A stretch of DNA of 64,000 bases, from the NCBI RefSeq assembly GCF_042186555.1, contig NC_133333.1:64281909-64345908 (forward strand), in the 5' to 3' direction. The notes beneath the pieces were generated by a model. That model was not told the DNA's origin. It searched no databases and was given only the letters and a program-made list of their open reading frames with translations. Shown here in pieces: positions 9,764-21,319 of this stretch (position 1 is its first letter; the number at the start of each line of letters is the position of its first letter). This DNA comes from Aquarana catesbeiana. Lineage: Eukaryota > Chordata > Amphibia > Anura > Ranidae. Position numbers and translations under genes: made by a program.

Positions 9764-11531
9764 GATGTAGCACAGAAGCACATCTCTTGTTCTTGTTCAT
9801 ATTTGTATTTATTCTGTATGTATGGTTGATGCAAAGAAGTACTTCTCTTGTTCTGTACAGTACACTGGATGTAATTCTCATGACTGGTGTATTGCAGACT
9901 GCCGTGACGCAACTTAATACTACCTCACCCACTTTATGTGAATAAGACACAAAAAACTTTGAATGGGTTTAAATGGCCATAGCAGCCTTTTATTAACAAG
10001 GAAATAACATAAACCATACATCTTATTCATAATAACTAACTGACTCTCTTAGAGCAGGTAGTTGGAGGCCAGCATGGTCTACCAAATATGCTGTATCAAG
10101 CTACATTTTCATATCACAGCCCCCAGCCGCAAATACACTGACTCGGACTCGGGGACAATTTGTTACACATTACCACCTGATACAGCCCCAATACCGTCCT
10201 CCTCTTACTGATGTCACTTATTCGGGAGGGTACCCATACCAAAGATAAGCCCCTCCCATCATTCTCCACAGAAAAATTTTGACCATGCCCACCTTCAAAA
10301 TCCTGAGACCCCTGCCCTCTGCTATGATACAAACGACCCCCACTTTACAAAATAACTTAACAAATTACCCAGGGCAACAAAAACAGTGAAGGCAATCAAA
10401 AAGTAAAGTACAAAATGCAAACCTTAAACTTTAAGGGAGGGAGGGAGGGAAAATTCACTTGCTCTGCCTGGTTCCAACTGACCCTGGTAAACTCCCCCTC
10501 ACTGCCTAGACCCCCCATTGGCCCCACCCTGACCAAGCTTGCTCCACCCTACCATGCCTTACTATTGTCCAATAGCTAAGGCCAGAAATTATTTAAAGAT
10601 TTGTTTATAATCTGCCTAACTATAGCCTACGCTGCACCCCCAGTCACGTAGGCCTTACACTTAATGCTGGTCATATCACTACAGGCCTGTTCTTTATATG
10701 TTCTGTAATTTACAGTTCCTGTAATTTACAGCTGTGACCATGTCTGTATGTAGGCAAGTCCTTATGAGGTCCTGATCCCAGGGGAGTCGGGACTTAAAGA
10801 AAAGATGGGACATCTGCGGGAGTTCTCTGGGACCTGTGGTCCAGCACTGGATGCAGATTCAGAAGGACATCACAAGGGCATGGACTTCTCTGCATGAGTC
10901 TTTCCAAAAATGGATTAGCCCAATAATACTCCACCTGTTTAGGTAACATGGGGTAGTTTCAGTTAGGTTGAGAACGTTTATGCATGTTATACATGCTCTA
11001 CTGAAATTTCAGTAAATTTGTTTCAACTGCACTAAGTCTGGTCTGAATTAATTCAAGGGGTGCCTGTTGGGTTTTGGTGTATTCCTAAAGAACCTGGGTC
11101 TGTAAAAGCACTATGGGGTATGTGTGACACCACCACAAAGGGTTCAACAGCAAGGCAAAGAAAAGGACGTAGTTGCCACGGGTAACCGCATGGAAGAATG
11201 CCTACAGCAACCAGTCATGGGTGTAGCACCTGGTTAGGTGACAGGTCCTCCGGTAGCAAGGGGGTTGGTGCCCTGTCACTTTCCCTAGCTGTCCATCAGC
11301 TAGCGTTATGAAAATCTAAGGCCTTATCACTAGGTATGGAAAGGAAATAGTTAACTAAGGACACACATGAGACCCGCTTTATGTGTTATGTGATGGGGTT
11401 TCATTCCATTATTGGGAGTGAGGTAGTGGGGATACGCTAGACTGGTGGGGTGGGCAATAGCTCTGTATGTCCCTCTGAATGCAACACATATATCTCTAGG
11501 TACTATCTCTAGTTACTTGGAATGAAACATC
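9764..11531. other. Unassigned sequence
   Basis: No gene is recognised in this 1.8 kb. Visible details are the right half of the diverged duplication (9,805-9,890), a short (GGGA)n run at 10,436-10,452, and several ordinary A+T-rich stretches. Open frames are short and have no recognised motif. Confidence 0.4.
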
Positions 11532-11990
11532 TTAAAGTGATATTAAAGTCATGTTTTTTTTTTTGTTTAAAAATAACAAACATGTTATACTTACCTTCTC
11601 TGTGCAGTGGTTTTGCAGAGAGCAGCCTAGATCCTCCTCTTCTCAGGTCCCTCACTGGCGCTCCTGGCCCCTCCCTCCTGCCGAGTGCCCATACAGCAAG
11701 CAGCAAGCCAGGATGACTTTTTCCGCTCCCCCTTAGCTTGTTCAGGGTGTGGGAAGGAACTTCCCCCAGCACATCGGTGCTGTCCATACATGCTCAACGT
11801 GTGACGTCATCACCTCCTTGGTGGGGACTGGTTAGCTCTGCCCTCTTCTGGCGCATGGGGCCGGTCGGCTGCTGCTCGGCTCCTTCCGTGCTTTCCCATG
11901 CCCAGTGATCGTGCGGTGTTTGGCAGGGACCGGCCCTCAGCCATCTGGCACAAATGGGTAAGGTGCACCAGGGGACCGGGTCTTTCTATG
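11532..11990 (+). repeat. Dispersed ranid-type repeat
   Basis: The stretch starts TTAAAGTGATATTAAAGTC, then a T run, AACAAACATGTTATACTTAC and a CTCTGTGCAGTGGTTTTGCA hairpin. I recognise this order from a common dispersed frog repeat. The right boundary is uncertain because the downstream half is diverged. No coding capacity. Confidence 0.55.
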
Positions 11991-12474
11991 TTTTTTTGCT
12001 TTGGTCGCATCTTTATTCTCACCTACATGATAGGTCTCCACATGTAAGTGCCACTTTGGCTATCACTTTCAGCACTCCCTTTCTGGGTTTGTTACCATCA
12101 AGCTTTTGCTCAATGCTTTTACATTTATACATCACCAAAATGTTTCTCATTTTGTTTTGACTCATGTCCCTTGTCAACAACAGCACATATTCTAACTTGG
12201 TGCTTCTATCACCCACATGGTCCTCATTTTGGGGTTCATGATCATGAGTCTCTTCCTAATTTTATCTCTATTTAACCCCTTTTTTCCCACCACAATTCCT
12301 TTTTTCACCTCTTTTTTTTGTTGTGTTTTGGAAACTTTTTCTTTTTGTCACTATTGAGTTCGTGCTCATCCACTTGAATTTATTTTTCACCATAAATCAG
12401 GTCCTTGCTCATACCAATCCTGCTCTGTCTTCCTCATATGTCTGTTTTTTTCATATGAGCACTTTTTCTACTTG
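11991..12474. other. Unassigned A+T-rich sequence
   Basis: T-rich sequence with no recognised gene. Its right end merges with the truncated left end of the Tc1-like element. Confidence 0.4.
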
Positions 12475-12619
12475 ATGCATCCAAATTTTCACCACATGTT
12501 GGTAACAACCCATTTTATCCAAACATACAAAGAAACCAAAGCAAATAAGTTCAGAAATTAAGTTATGTGTAATAAAATGGAACAATACAGGGAAAAAGTA
12601 TTGAACGTGCTAACTGAAA

Positions 12620-13145
12620 TGTATTTAATACCTTGTACAAAATCCTTTGTTGGTAATGACAGCTTCAAGACGCCTCCTGTATGAAGAAACTAGTTACATG
12701 CATTGCCCAGGTGTGATTTTGGCCATTCTTCCACCCAGTCTTCAAATCATGAAGGTTCCATGGGCTTCTTCTATGAACTCTGATCTTTAGTTCTTTTCAT
12801 GGATATGCTATTGGATTCAAGTCAGGTGATTGGCTGGGCAGATTTATTTTCTCTTTCTTTGAAACCAATTGAGAGTTTCCTTGGCTTTGTGTATAGGATC
12901 ATTGTCTTGCTGAAATGTCCACCCTCATTTCATCTTCATCATCCTAGTAGATGGCAGCAGATTTTTACCAAGAATGTCTTGGTACATTTGTTCCATTCAT
13001 CCTTCCTTCAGCGATATGAAGTTTTCCAGTACCATGTGCTGGGAAACAGCCCCACACCAAGATGTTCCCACCTCCAAACCTCAATGTTGGTATGGGGGTG
13101 TCTCCCAGTATTTCACAGGCTTGTCTAAATGTTGTGCAGCAAACT
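12620..13145 (-). pseudogene. Tc1-like transposase, C-terminal part
   Basis: The minus strand encodes the C-terminal half of a Tc1-family transposase, the DDE enzyme that cuts and pastes the element between TA sites. Recognisable blocks are the GGGNILVWGCF-type motif (about 13,060-13,090), the reading QDNDPIHKAKE (about 12,890-12,920) and PSPDLNPIE-like sequence (about 12,805-12,835). Frames are broken by indels. The N-terminal half lies at 17,075-17,457, beyond the inserted piggyBac-type element. Confidence 0.8.
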
Positions 13146-13888
13146 TTAACCGCTTGCCACCGCCCACCGTCAAATGACGGAGGGACAGTGCAGCTCTCAT
13201 TCTGGTTGGATGTCAGATGAAGGAGCCCAGAATGACCGCTCTCACGCGCCCGCGCCATGTTGCTAGGACATGGCGTGACCCTGATCTCTGTAAAGAGCCG
13301 ATCACGTGGCTGTTTAACCACGTGATTGGCTGTGTCCTAAACGGTTTTAACCCTTTCATACTCGGGGTGACGTTACACACATGTAAATATGGAAGTGTTG
13401 CTAATCGGCTCTCATCACCTCACACTGACAGAGTGCCTCCTATCAGTGCCCATCAGTGCCGCCTATCAGTGGCACATAACAGTGCCCATTAGTACAGCAT
13501 ATTAGTGCCTCCTCATCAGTGCTCATCAGTGCAGCCTATTAGTGCCCATCAGTGCAGCCTCATAAGCGCCCATCAGTGAAGGAGAAAAATTACTTCTTTA
13601 CAAAATTTACTGACAGAAACTAAGAAAGACTTTTTTTTTTCAAAATTTCCGGTCTTCTTTTTTTTTTTGTAAAAACTAAAAAACCCAGCAGTGATTAAAT
13701 ACCACCAAAAGAAAGCTCTATTTGTGTGAAGAAAATTATTAAAACTTCATTTGACCTAAGCTTCACACACATCCTCTTATTGAAGCAACGCTCCAAGCAT
13801 GTGAGAGGGCATGCAAAGCCCACGCAATGTCAGCTAAAGAGTGTCCGAACTCCCCCATTAGAGGCAACCCAGACTTCCCCCCAAGTTT

Positions 13889-15390
13889 CAAAATTATTTT
13901 TACTGCGCTATCCCAAAAGTGATCATGTGTATAAGGTTCAACTTAAATACTGTGAAAAAAGCTGCAACTAACAATGCGAGACACACACACTCAAAGTAAC
14001 ATACAAAATAATAAGCTGCGCTATGAATTGATTAAAAAAAATCAAAGAAAAAAGAAGAAAGAAAAAAAACATTGAAAGGTTGTGTGAATACACATATATG
14101 CATATATACAATATCACATTAACATTCCTTATCACCAGTGATATGTGCAAAAAAAAAAGGAAAACAAACAGTGAAAAATATATATATATAACAAAATACA
14201 AAAAATAAAGTCCACTCGAATAGGCTAATGTAAAAAGCCCACTTATATAGACAGTCCACCAGGGGGTGACTTTATATTTTTCCCTACAAGCGGTGACATG
14301 CAACTTCGACACTAGAGGTGGTATGTGCTGGGGTACAATACAAAAGTGCCTCCACCCACGAGAAATGCTGCTGCTTACCAGCTCCCTAGATCTCTCTTTA
14401 CGGAGCTCTAACGTGCCTTTGGCTTCTACCCCAGCCTCGGGTCTTTCGGCGGCTGTCAACGCTAAGGGGATTCCTCACAGTCTCAGCCTCAGATGTCATC
14501 TCGTATGGCAAGTAAGTGTTCATAAGCCGTGAAATTACATAAAGCTTCCATAGCGTAATGTGTTTTTAAAAGTTTATTATAATAAAAAATATTGCACTTA
14601 CAATTATGCAGATAAATTTCAGCAATGGATTAAAATCAGAATCACGAGCCGGCCGGCTCTCGTATGCTGCCCGTAGCTTCCAGGTCTAGCGCGGTATGTG
14701 GTGACGACAGCACGCCTCTCCTTCCTACGCCGTTTCGTCACAGATGACGTCTTCCAGGGGCACCTGAAATCGCTGAATTTTATCTGCATAATTATAAGTG
14801 CAATATTTTTTATTATAATAAACTTTTAAAAACATATTACGCTATGGAAGCTTTATGTCATTTCACGGCTTATGAACACTTACTTGCCATACGAGATGAC
14901 ATCTTACGCTGAGACTGTGAGGAATCCCCTTAGCGTTGACAGCCGCCGAAAGACCCGAGGCTGGGGTAGAAGCCAAAGGCACATTAGATCTCCGTAAAAA
15001 GAGATCTAGGGAGCTGGTAAGCGGCAGCATTTCTCGTGGGTGGAGACACTTTTGTATTGTACCCCAGCACATACCACCTCCAGTGTCGAAGTTGCATGTC
15101 ACCGCTTGTAGGAAAAATATAAAGTCACCCCCTGGAGGACTGTCTATATAAGTGGGCTTTTTACATCAGCCTATTCGAGTGGACTTTATTTTTTGTATTT
15201 TGTTATACATATATTTTTCACTGTTTGTTTTCCTTTTTTTGGAACATATCACTGGTGATAAGGAATGTCAATGTGATATTGTATATATGCATATATGTGT
15301 ATTCACACAACCTTTCAATGTTTTTTTCCTTTCTTCTTTTTTCTTTGATTTTTTTAAAGCAATTCATAGCGCAGCTTATTATTTTGTATA
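13889..15390. mobile_element. Foldback element 2
   Basis: The element is inserted in the LINE coding region. A 12-13-bp duplication TCCCCCAAGTTT flanks it (about 13,877-13,888 with one extra C, and 15,392-15,403). An unpaired left leader (13,889-14,000) is followed by a left arm (about 14,001-14,625), a loop (14,626-14,770) and a right arm (about 14,771-15,390). The arm ends are ACAAAATAATAAGCTGCGC and its complement. The loop has a GAGCCGGCCGGCTC palindrome and a hammerhead-core-like motif. The architecture matches foldback 1, but the sequences are otherwise unrelated. The frames translated in the arms have no recognised protein. Confidence 0.75.
14732..14758 (-). other. Hammerhead-core-like motif in foldback 2
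   Basis: The minus strand reads CCTGGAAGA, then CGTCA-TCTG-TGACG as a small hairpin, then AAAC. It matches the motif in foldback 1 in order and spacing but has one extra base in the first core segment (CUGGAAGA rather than CUGANGA). Activity is therefore unlikely as it stands. Confidence 0.3.
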
Positions 15391-15403
15391 TTCCCCCAAG
15401 TTT

Positions 15404-16297
15404 ACCAAAATCCTATCTTCTAAAAGATTGCCCCTATCCACAAATGCAGGCTAAACACTTCTTCCGCAGAGGTAAGTTTCTAAGACTACAAGATCTCGCT
15501 GCATTGTCCAACACTAAATCTTTCCCCTCTTGGTTTTATATGCAACTCAAACACTTTCTGGACGTGCCAACGAAAATACCCAAATTCACGAATCCTCCCA
15601 TAGTGTTTAAATCTTTATGTTCAAGCTCGTCACCTCAGAGTCACGTGATATCAGCCTTATATGCCTCCATGTTTGGAGAACCGTACTCCTCCCTACACTC
15701 AGATCATGCATTTTGGGAGTCAGCCTTAGACAGGGAGATAGAAGAAGCCAGCTGGGATCGTATACACTTATATATGCATAAAGGTTCTCTCAATGTCCAT
15801 ACGCAGGAAATGGGTATAAGATCAAAACTAGATGGTATAAGACTCCACAGGTGCTTCATAAGATTTTCCCAACCGTGCCAGAACATTGTTGGCGATGTGA
15901 AACAGAGGTAGGCACCCTCCTTCACATCTGGTGGTCCTGCCCTCTAATCCAGCCATATTGGCGTAGAATACATGAAGTGACTACAGCGATCTCTTCACTC
16001 CCGTTGGGGTTCACACCAGGACAATACCTGCTACACTTATCTAAAATTCCCCCCCAAAAATATTTCAAATCAATAACTATGCACTTGATAAATGCCGCTA
16101 GGATGTGTATTTCGGTACATTGGAGGTCCTCACCTTCACTAAGAGAATGGGTCCTGCGGGTTGACCGCATAGCAACGATGGAGGAGCTGATCCTCGCTTC
16201 GCAAGATAAAATCTTTTGCTTCTCAGTTATCTGGGAGGCGTGGATCAAATATAAAAATTCCCAGCCATATCAGGATTTATTGCAACAAATTACATAA
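15404..16297 (+). pseudogene. L1/Tx1 ORF2 C-terminal region
   Basis: This is the C-terminal part of a LINE ORF2, downstream of the reverse transcriptase. The first frame carries FFRRGKFLRLQDL. A frame break near 15,825-15,860 is followed by the Cys/His-rich segment CWRCETEVGTLLHIWWSCP (C-x2-C...H-x4-C), a hallmark of L1-clade ORF2 C-termini. The frame ends with a stop at 16,297. The preceding ~130 bases of the same ORF lie at 13,754-13,888, on the other side of foldback 2. Catalytic domains are absent because of 5' truncation. Confidence 0.8.
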
Positions 16298-17074
16298 TCT
16301 ATTACCATTACGCAAAGTTACTGTAGATGGGGCTTCCCGGGGATCCGGGATTCCCAGTGACTGTAGCAGGTGGACTGTAGACAGAGAGGGTAGCAGGTGG
16401 GAGTCCACCCCCTCTCCACTCCCCCACTCCCCCACCCCACCCCCCTCTTCTTTCTGTTTCCCCCCCTCCTTTTCTTTTTTCTTTTTTCTTCTCTTCTCTG
16501 ACCTACCCTGTCTTCTTTTTCTTCTCTTAATACAATATGAGCCTAATAACTAGTTGGACGTGGTGCTCGTTTGGATAGTAGTATCTGATACTGAGCCACA
16601 TGTACCTAGCCACAGTTGGGAACAAGTGCCTGAAGATGATCTAATATATCTATGCTCTGGCAGATGGTTCTGAAAAATCCTGTAATAGTAATAAATTATC
16701 CTGAGAGGAGTCATTTCGATATGAGGAGCACATACAACCTAAAGTAGGGACTAAGTTAATTCTTTATTATGTAAATGAGATACATATGGAAATTGAGTAT
16801 ATGATGGATAATTACTATACTCCGAATATGCGATTTATTGCATGAGAAACTTCTAATGGAACCTATTACCCATGTTGTTACATTGTTGTATTGTCACACT
16901 ATGCTGTATATTTCCTGCAATAAGTAATAAAGTCTTTATGAAAAAAAAAAAAAAACTTCATTTGGGTACAGTGTAGCATGACCGTGCAATTGTCATCCAA
17001 AATGTGACAGCATTGAAACCTGAAAAATGGCCTGGGCAGGAAGGGGTGAAAGTGCCCTGTAGGCAAGTGGTTAA

Positions 17075-17457
17075 ATGAGCTTCAACATGCTTTTTCTTCA
17101 GCAATGGAGTCTTGCGTGGTGAAGGTGCATACAGGCCATGATAGTTGAGTGCATTACTTTTTTTTTTTTTTAAACAATTGTACCTGCTAATTCCAGGTCT
17201 TTCTGAAGCTCTCCACAAGTGGCCCTTGGACAAATCTTCGGATAATTCTTTTCACTCCTCTGTCAGAAATCTTGCAAGGAGCACCTGGTCATGGCTGATT
17301 TATGGTGAAATTATGTTCTTTCCACTTCCAGATTATGGCCCAACAGTGCTCACTGGAAAATTCAGAAGTTTGGAAAACTTTCTGTAACCAATGACATCAG
17401 TATGTTTTGCAACAATAAGGTTGCAAAGATCTTGAGGGAGCTCTTTAGTTTCATCCA
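17075..17457 (-). pseudogene. Tc1-like transposase, N-terminal part
   Basis: From an ATG at about 17,457 the minus strand reads MDETKELPQDLCNLIVAKH, the helix-turn-helix start of Tc1 transposases, followed by a STVG-like second helix and further DNA-binding sequence. The frame is broken downstream. It continues in the homologous sense at 13,145 and below once the insertion at 13,150-17,070 is removed. Confidence 0.8.
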
Positions 17458-17929
17458 TCATGAGACGTTTCTTGTGTAACACCTTGGTAATGAGACACCT
17501 TTTTAACCACTTGCCGACCGCCTAACGCAGATATACTGCGGCAGAATGGCATGGGCAGGCAAAATCACATACATGATATGTGATCTGCCTCCCTCGGGCG
17601 GGGGGCGCATCGCGCCCCCCCCCGAAGCCAGAGGCGGTTGGCATTGTTACGGGAGCGGTCCAGGCTGAGGAGAAGACCACTCATTCGTGGCCACCCCCTT
17701 GCAATCGCTCCCAACGAATGAGAATCTTCCTCTGCTGCTGTATAGTAAACAGCGGCAGAGGAAGTGATGTCATCTCTCCTCGGCTCGGTATTTTCTGTTC
17801 CGGCGCCGAGGAGAGAAGACATCTGAGTAAGAGCACAACACACACACTTACAGTAAAACACACCAGGCACACTTTACACCCCCCATCACCCCCCGATCAC
17901 CCCCTGATCACCCCCTAATCACCCCCCCT

Positions 17930-18385
17930 GTCACGGTGACACCAAGCAGTTTTTTTTTTTTCTGATTACTGCATTGGTGTCAGTTTGTGACAGTTAGAAG
18001 TGGTAGGGCAGTTAGTGTTAGCCCCCTTTAGGTCTAGGGTACCCCCCTAACCCCCCCTAATAAAGTTTTAAACGCTTGATCACCCCCCGTCGCCAGTGTC
18101 ACTAAGCGATCGTTTTTCTGATCGCTGTATTAGTCTCACTGGTGACGCTAGTTAGGAAGGTAAATATATAGGTTCGCCGTCAGCGTTTTATAGCGTCAGG
18201 GACCCCCATATACTATCTAATAAAGGTTTTAACCCCTTGATTGCCCCCTAGTTAACCCTTTCACCAGTGATCACCGTATAACTGTTACGGGTGACGCTGG
18301 TTAGTTAGTTTATTTTTTATAGTGTCAGGGCACCCGCCGTTTATTTCCTAATAAAGGTTTAGCCCCCTGATCGCCCGGCGGTGAT
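17930..18385 (+). repeat. Degenerate ~150-bp subterminal repeats of element A
   Basis: Three diverged tandem units each run through AGTGTCACTAAGCGATCG-like sequence, TGATCGCTGTATTAGT, GGTGACGCTAGTTAG and CTAATAAAGGTTTTAA. They lie between the left end and the transposase remnant. Subterminal repeats often bind transposase, but nothing here shows that directly. Confidence 0.65.
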
Positions 18386-18839
18386 ATAACTTAGGTTTTA
18401 GGGTCAGATAGGGTCTGCGTCGCCCCAGGCAGCGTCAGGTTAGCGCCAGTACCACTAATACCCACGCACGCAGCATACACCTCCCTTAGTGGTATAGTAT
18501 CTGAATGGATCAATATCTGATCCGATCAGATCTATACTAGCATCCCCAGCAGTTTAGGGTTCCCAAAAACGCAGTGTTAGCGAGATCAGCCCAGATACTT
18601 GCTAGCACCTGCGTTTTGCCCCTCCGCCCGGCCCAGCCCAGCCAAGTGCAGTATCAATCGATCACTGTCACTTACAAAACACTAAACGTATAACTGCAGC
18701 GTTCGCAGAGTCAGGCCTGATCCCTGCGATCGCTAACAGGTTTTTTTGGTAGCGTTTTGGTGAACTGGCAAGCACCAGCGGCCTAGTACACCCCGGTCGT
18801 AGTCAAACTAGCACTGCAGTAACACTTGGTCCCATAAGT

Positions 18840-19216
18840 GCAGTTCAAGCTTATGAGGTGGCAAGCACAAGTAGTGTCCCGCTGCCACCAAGAAGAAGAC
18901 AAACACAGGCCCATCGTGCCCATAGTGCCCTTCCTCCTGCCTTCGCCAATCCTAATTGGGAACCCACCACTTCTGCAGCACCCGTACTTCCCCCATTCAC
19001 ATCCCCAACCAAATGCAGTCGGCTGCATAAGAGGCATTTTCTTTATGTCCTCCCGAATACCCCTACCCAATAAACCCCCCCAAAAAAGATGTTGTGTCTG
19101 CAGCAAGTGCTGATATAGTCGTGACACCCGCTATTATTGTCCCTCCTGTCCTGACAATCCTGGTTTTTGCATTGGTGGATGTTTTGAACGCTACCATACA
19201 CTAGTTGAGTATTAGC
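18840..19216 (+). pseudogene. piggyBac transposase, N- and C-terminal remnants
   Basis: Two pieces of a piggyBac (PGBD-type) transposase remain. The N-terminal piece (about 18,850-19,000) has the WEP...APVLPPFT segment typical of the region before the catalytic domain. It is joined almost directly to SRLHKRHFLYVLPNTPTQ, which in element B lies just before the C-terminal domain, and that frame stops at about 19,072. The C-terminal Cys-rich domain follows in another frame (KCCVCSKC-like, then YYCPSCPDNPGFCIGGC) and ends at a stop near 19,215. The whole catalytic core with its three Asp residues is missing, so the element can only move with a transposase supplied in trans. Confidence 0.8.
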
Positions 19217-19667
19217 GTAGGGTACAGCATTGCACAGACTAGGCACACTTTCACAGGGTCTCCCAAGATGCCATCGCATTTTGAGAGACCCGAACCTGGA
19301 ACCGGTTACAGTTATAAAAGTTACAGTTACAAAAAAAAGTGTAAAAAAAAAAAGAACACAAAAATATATATATGAAATAAAAAAAACAAAAATAGTTGTC
19401 GTTTTATTGTTCTCTCTCTCTCTATTCTCTCTATTGTTCTGCTCTTTTTTACTGTATTCTATTCTGCAATGTTTTATTGTTATTATGTTTTATCATGTTT
19501 GCTTTTCAGGTATGCAATTTTTTATACTTTACTGTTTACTGTATTTTATTGTTAACCATTTTTTTGTCTTCAGGTACGCCATTCAGCTGCAGCGCAGATT
19601 TATTTATCTTGACAGCAACAGCGTTTGCTCCCACGATATATAAAGCCGTGATTCCACCGGAGGTGAT

Positions 19668-19753
19668 ATATGCCAAAGCATGGGGGCAGCAGGGGCGGAG
19701 GAACGATTTGCTCCTAACTTTTGGGGCGGATGCCCCCATGCTTTGGCATATAT
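19668..19753. repeat. Hairpin in element A
   Basis: ATATGCCAAAGCATGGGGGC and its exact complement enclose about 45 bases. The equivalent hairpin in element B is at about 60,332-60,420, where it is part of a tandem duplication. Confidence 0.75.
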
Positions 19754-20648
19754 AAATGGTGCATGTATGCACATCATTAGAAGTGGGTGGATGAAGGGAA
19801 GTATTCTAATGGTGGGCATACCCACCAATCAATCTCTTTTTTTCGTTCAGCCCACAGGCTGCATGAAAAAAAAAAGATTACAATATATGCCCAACAAGGA
19901 CCAGCAACATACTGGTACCAGAATGATGCCTGCAGGTTTAGGTATCATCTTGGTATCATTCTTTTCAGCCAGCAGTCGGCTTTCATGTAAAAGCAATCCT
20001 AGCGGCTAATTAGCCTCTAGATTGCTTTCACAAGCAGTGGGAGGGAATGTCCCCCCCTCCCACCGTCTTCCATGTTTTTCTCTGGCTCTCCCGTCCCAAC
20101 AGGGAACCTGAGAATGCAGCCGGTGATTCCACCAGCTGACCATAGAGCTGATCAGAGACCAGAATGGCTCCAATCATCTCTATGGCCTAAGAAACCGGAA
20201 GCTATGAGCATTTCATGACTTGAAAAAAAAATGAAAGGAACAGTTTAAAAATAAGATAAAAAAGCAATAAAAAAAATTAAAGAAAAAAAAAAAAGAGCAC
20301 CCCTGTCCCCCCCCCCCCCGCTCTCGCGCAAATGCAAACGTAAGCGTTGGTCTGGTGTCAAATGTAAACAGCAATTGCACCATGCATGTGAGGTATTACC
20401 ACAAAGGTCAGATCGAGGGTAGTAATTTTAGCAGTAGACCTCCTCTGTAAATCTAAAGTGGTAACCTGTAAAGGCTTTTAAAGGCTTTTAAAAATATATG
20501 TAGTTTGTCGCCACTGCACGTTTGTGCGCAATTTTAAAGCATGTCATGTTTGGTATCCATGTACTCGGCCTAAGATCATCTTTTTTATTTCATCAAACAT
20601 TTGGGTAATATAGTGTGTTTAAGTTCATTAAAATTAAAAAAGTGTGTT

Positions 20649-21319
20649 TGTCAGGGACATAGCAGTGGCCGTCGGGCGAACATGCATGCGCGCAGCTGCA
20701 CGAGGGGCCTTCCCAGGGCAATTCTGCTGAAATCTCCACAAGGGGGCGCCAGAGCGCTAGCCTTTAAAAGACTGTCAGATGCTTCCATCAGGTGCTGTTC
20801 GTCTGCAGCTCTGCACCTGAGTTCCTGTATCCTGCCTGTTGTTGTATTGCTATTGACTCGGCTCTGTCTGACCATTCTCCTGTCTCCAATCCGACCCGGC
20901 CTGCCTGACCTCGCTTATATCTTGTGACCCGTTGCCGAACTCCTGCCTGCCTGACTATTCTTGGATTATCCCTCCTGCCATATACTTGCCTTATCTTCTG
21001 CCAAACGGACTGTCTGACTCTGCTTCGCCTGTGTCCTGTGACGCTGCTTCCAGCCTGCTCTGCCAAGCTCCAGGTTCTGCTGCTGCCAGATCATCCACCC
21101 GTCTACCTACTGATCCGCTTCAGCCTACCTGCATCCGCAGCTCAGCCATCCCGGAGGGACGTCTTCCCAGTTCCAGTGTTTGCTACCGCATGAACCTGCA
21201 TCAGGCCCTCCTACCCACTGTGCTCAAGAGACCACTGTTCCCACTTCCAGTGGCTCCTGAACCAGCGTTTAAGACAGGTCTCTTTCTACCAGTCGGGCTC
21301 AACTACCAGGTACCTAACA
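20649..21319 (+). repeat. Gypsy 5' LTR (671 bp)
   Basis: It runs from TGTCAGGGACAT to ACCTAACA. TTTAAAAG near 20,762 is a plausible TATA-like element. Compared with the 3' LTR it lacks 61 GC-rich bases just upstream of this point. Confidence 0.93.

Larger units (their letters stand above)
13754..16951 (+). mobile_element. L1/Tx1-type LINE, 5'-truncated
   Basis: This 3' fragment of an L1/Tx1-type LINE is flanked by a 13-bp target duplication AAAACTTCATTTG (13,741-13,753 and 16,952-16,964) and ends in a poly(A) run after AATAAAG. Its coding part is interrupted by foldback element 2 (13,889-15,390). The 3' UTR (about 16,300-16,940) includes a C/T-rich stretch at 16,400-16,500. Confidence 0.9.
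13150..17070 (+). mobile_element. piggyBac-type TTAA element, nonautonomous
   Basis: The element is flanked by TTAA at 13,146-13,149 and 17,071-17,074. Its ends are CCGCTTGCC... and ...GGCAAGTGG, imperfect inverted repeats. After the LINE insertion (13,754-16,951) is removed it is only about 0.7 kb and has no transposase. It carries the conserved block GAAAGCTCTATTTGTG at 13,711-13,726 that other TTAA elements in this window also have near one end. A run of CATCAGTGC-type short repeats lies at 13,440-13,580. Confidence 0.85.

Noticed and set aside
15152..15390. Hydrophobic, Phe/Tyr-rich frame just upstream of the LINE C-terminal region (and its mirror at 13,968-14,459) that could look like a membrane protein.
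   Set aside because: Both lie in the inverted arms of foldback 2 and arise from A+T-rich sequence. The true upstream LINE sequence is at 13,754-13,888.
20788..21066. Arg/Gln/Val-rich minus-strand frames in both LTRs (also 25,869-26,147).
   Set aside because: They are antisense of LTR sequence with no recognised domain, and are duplicated only because the LTR is.
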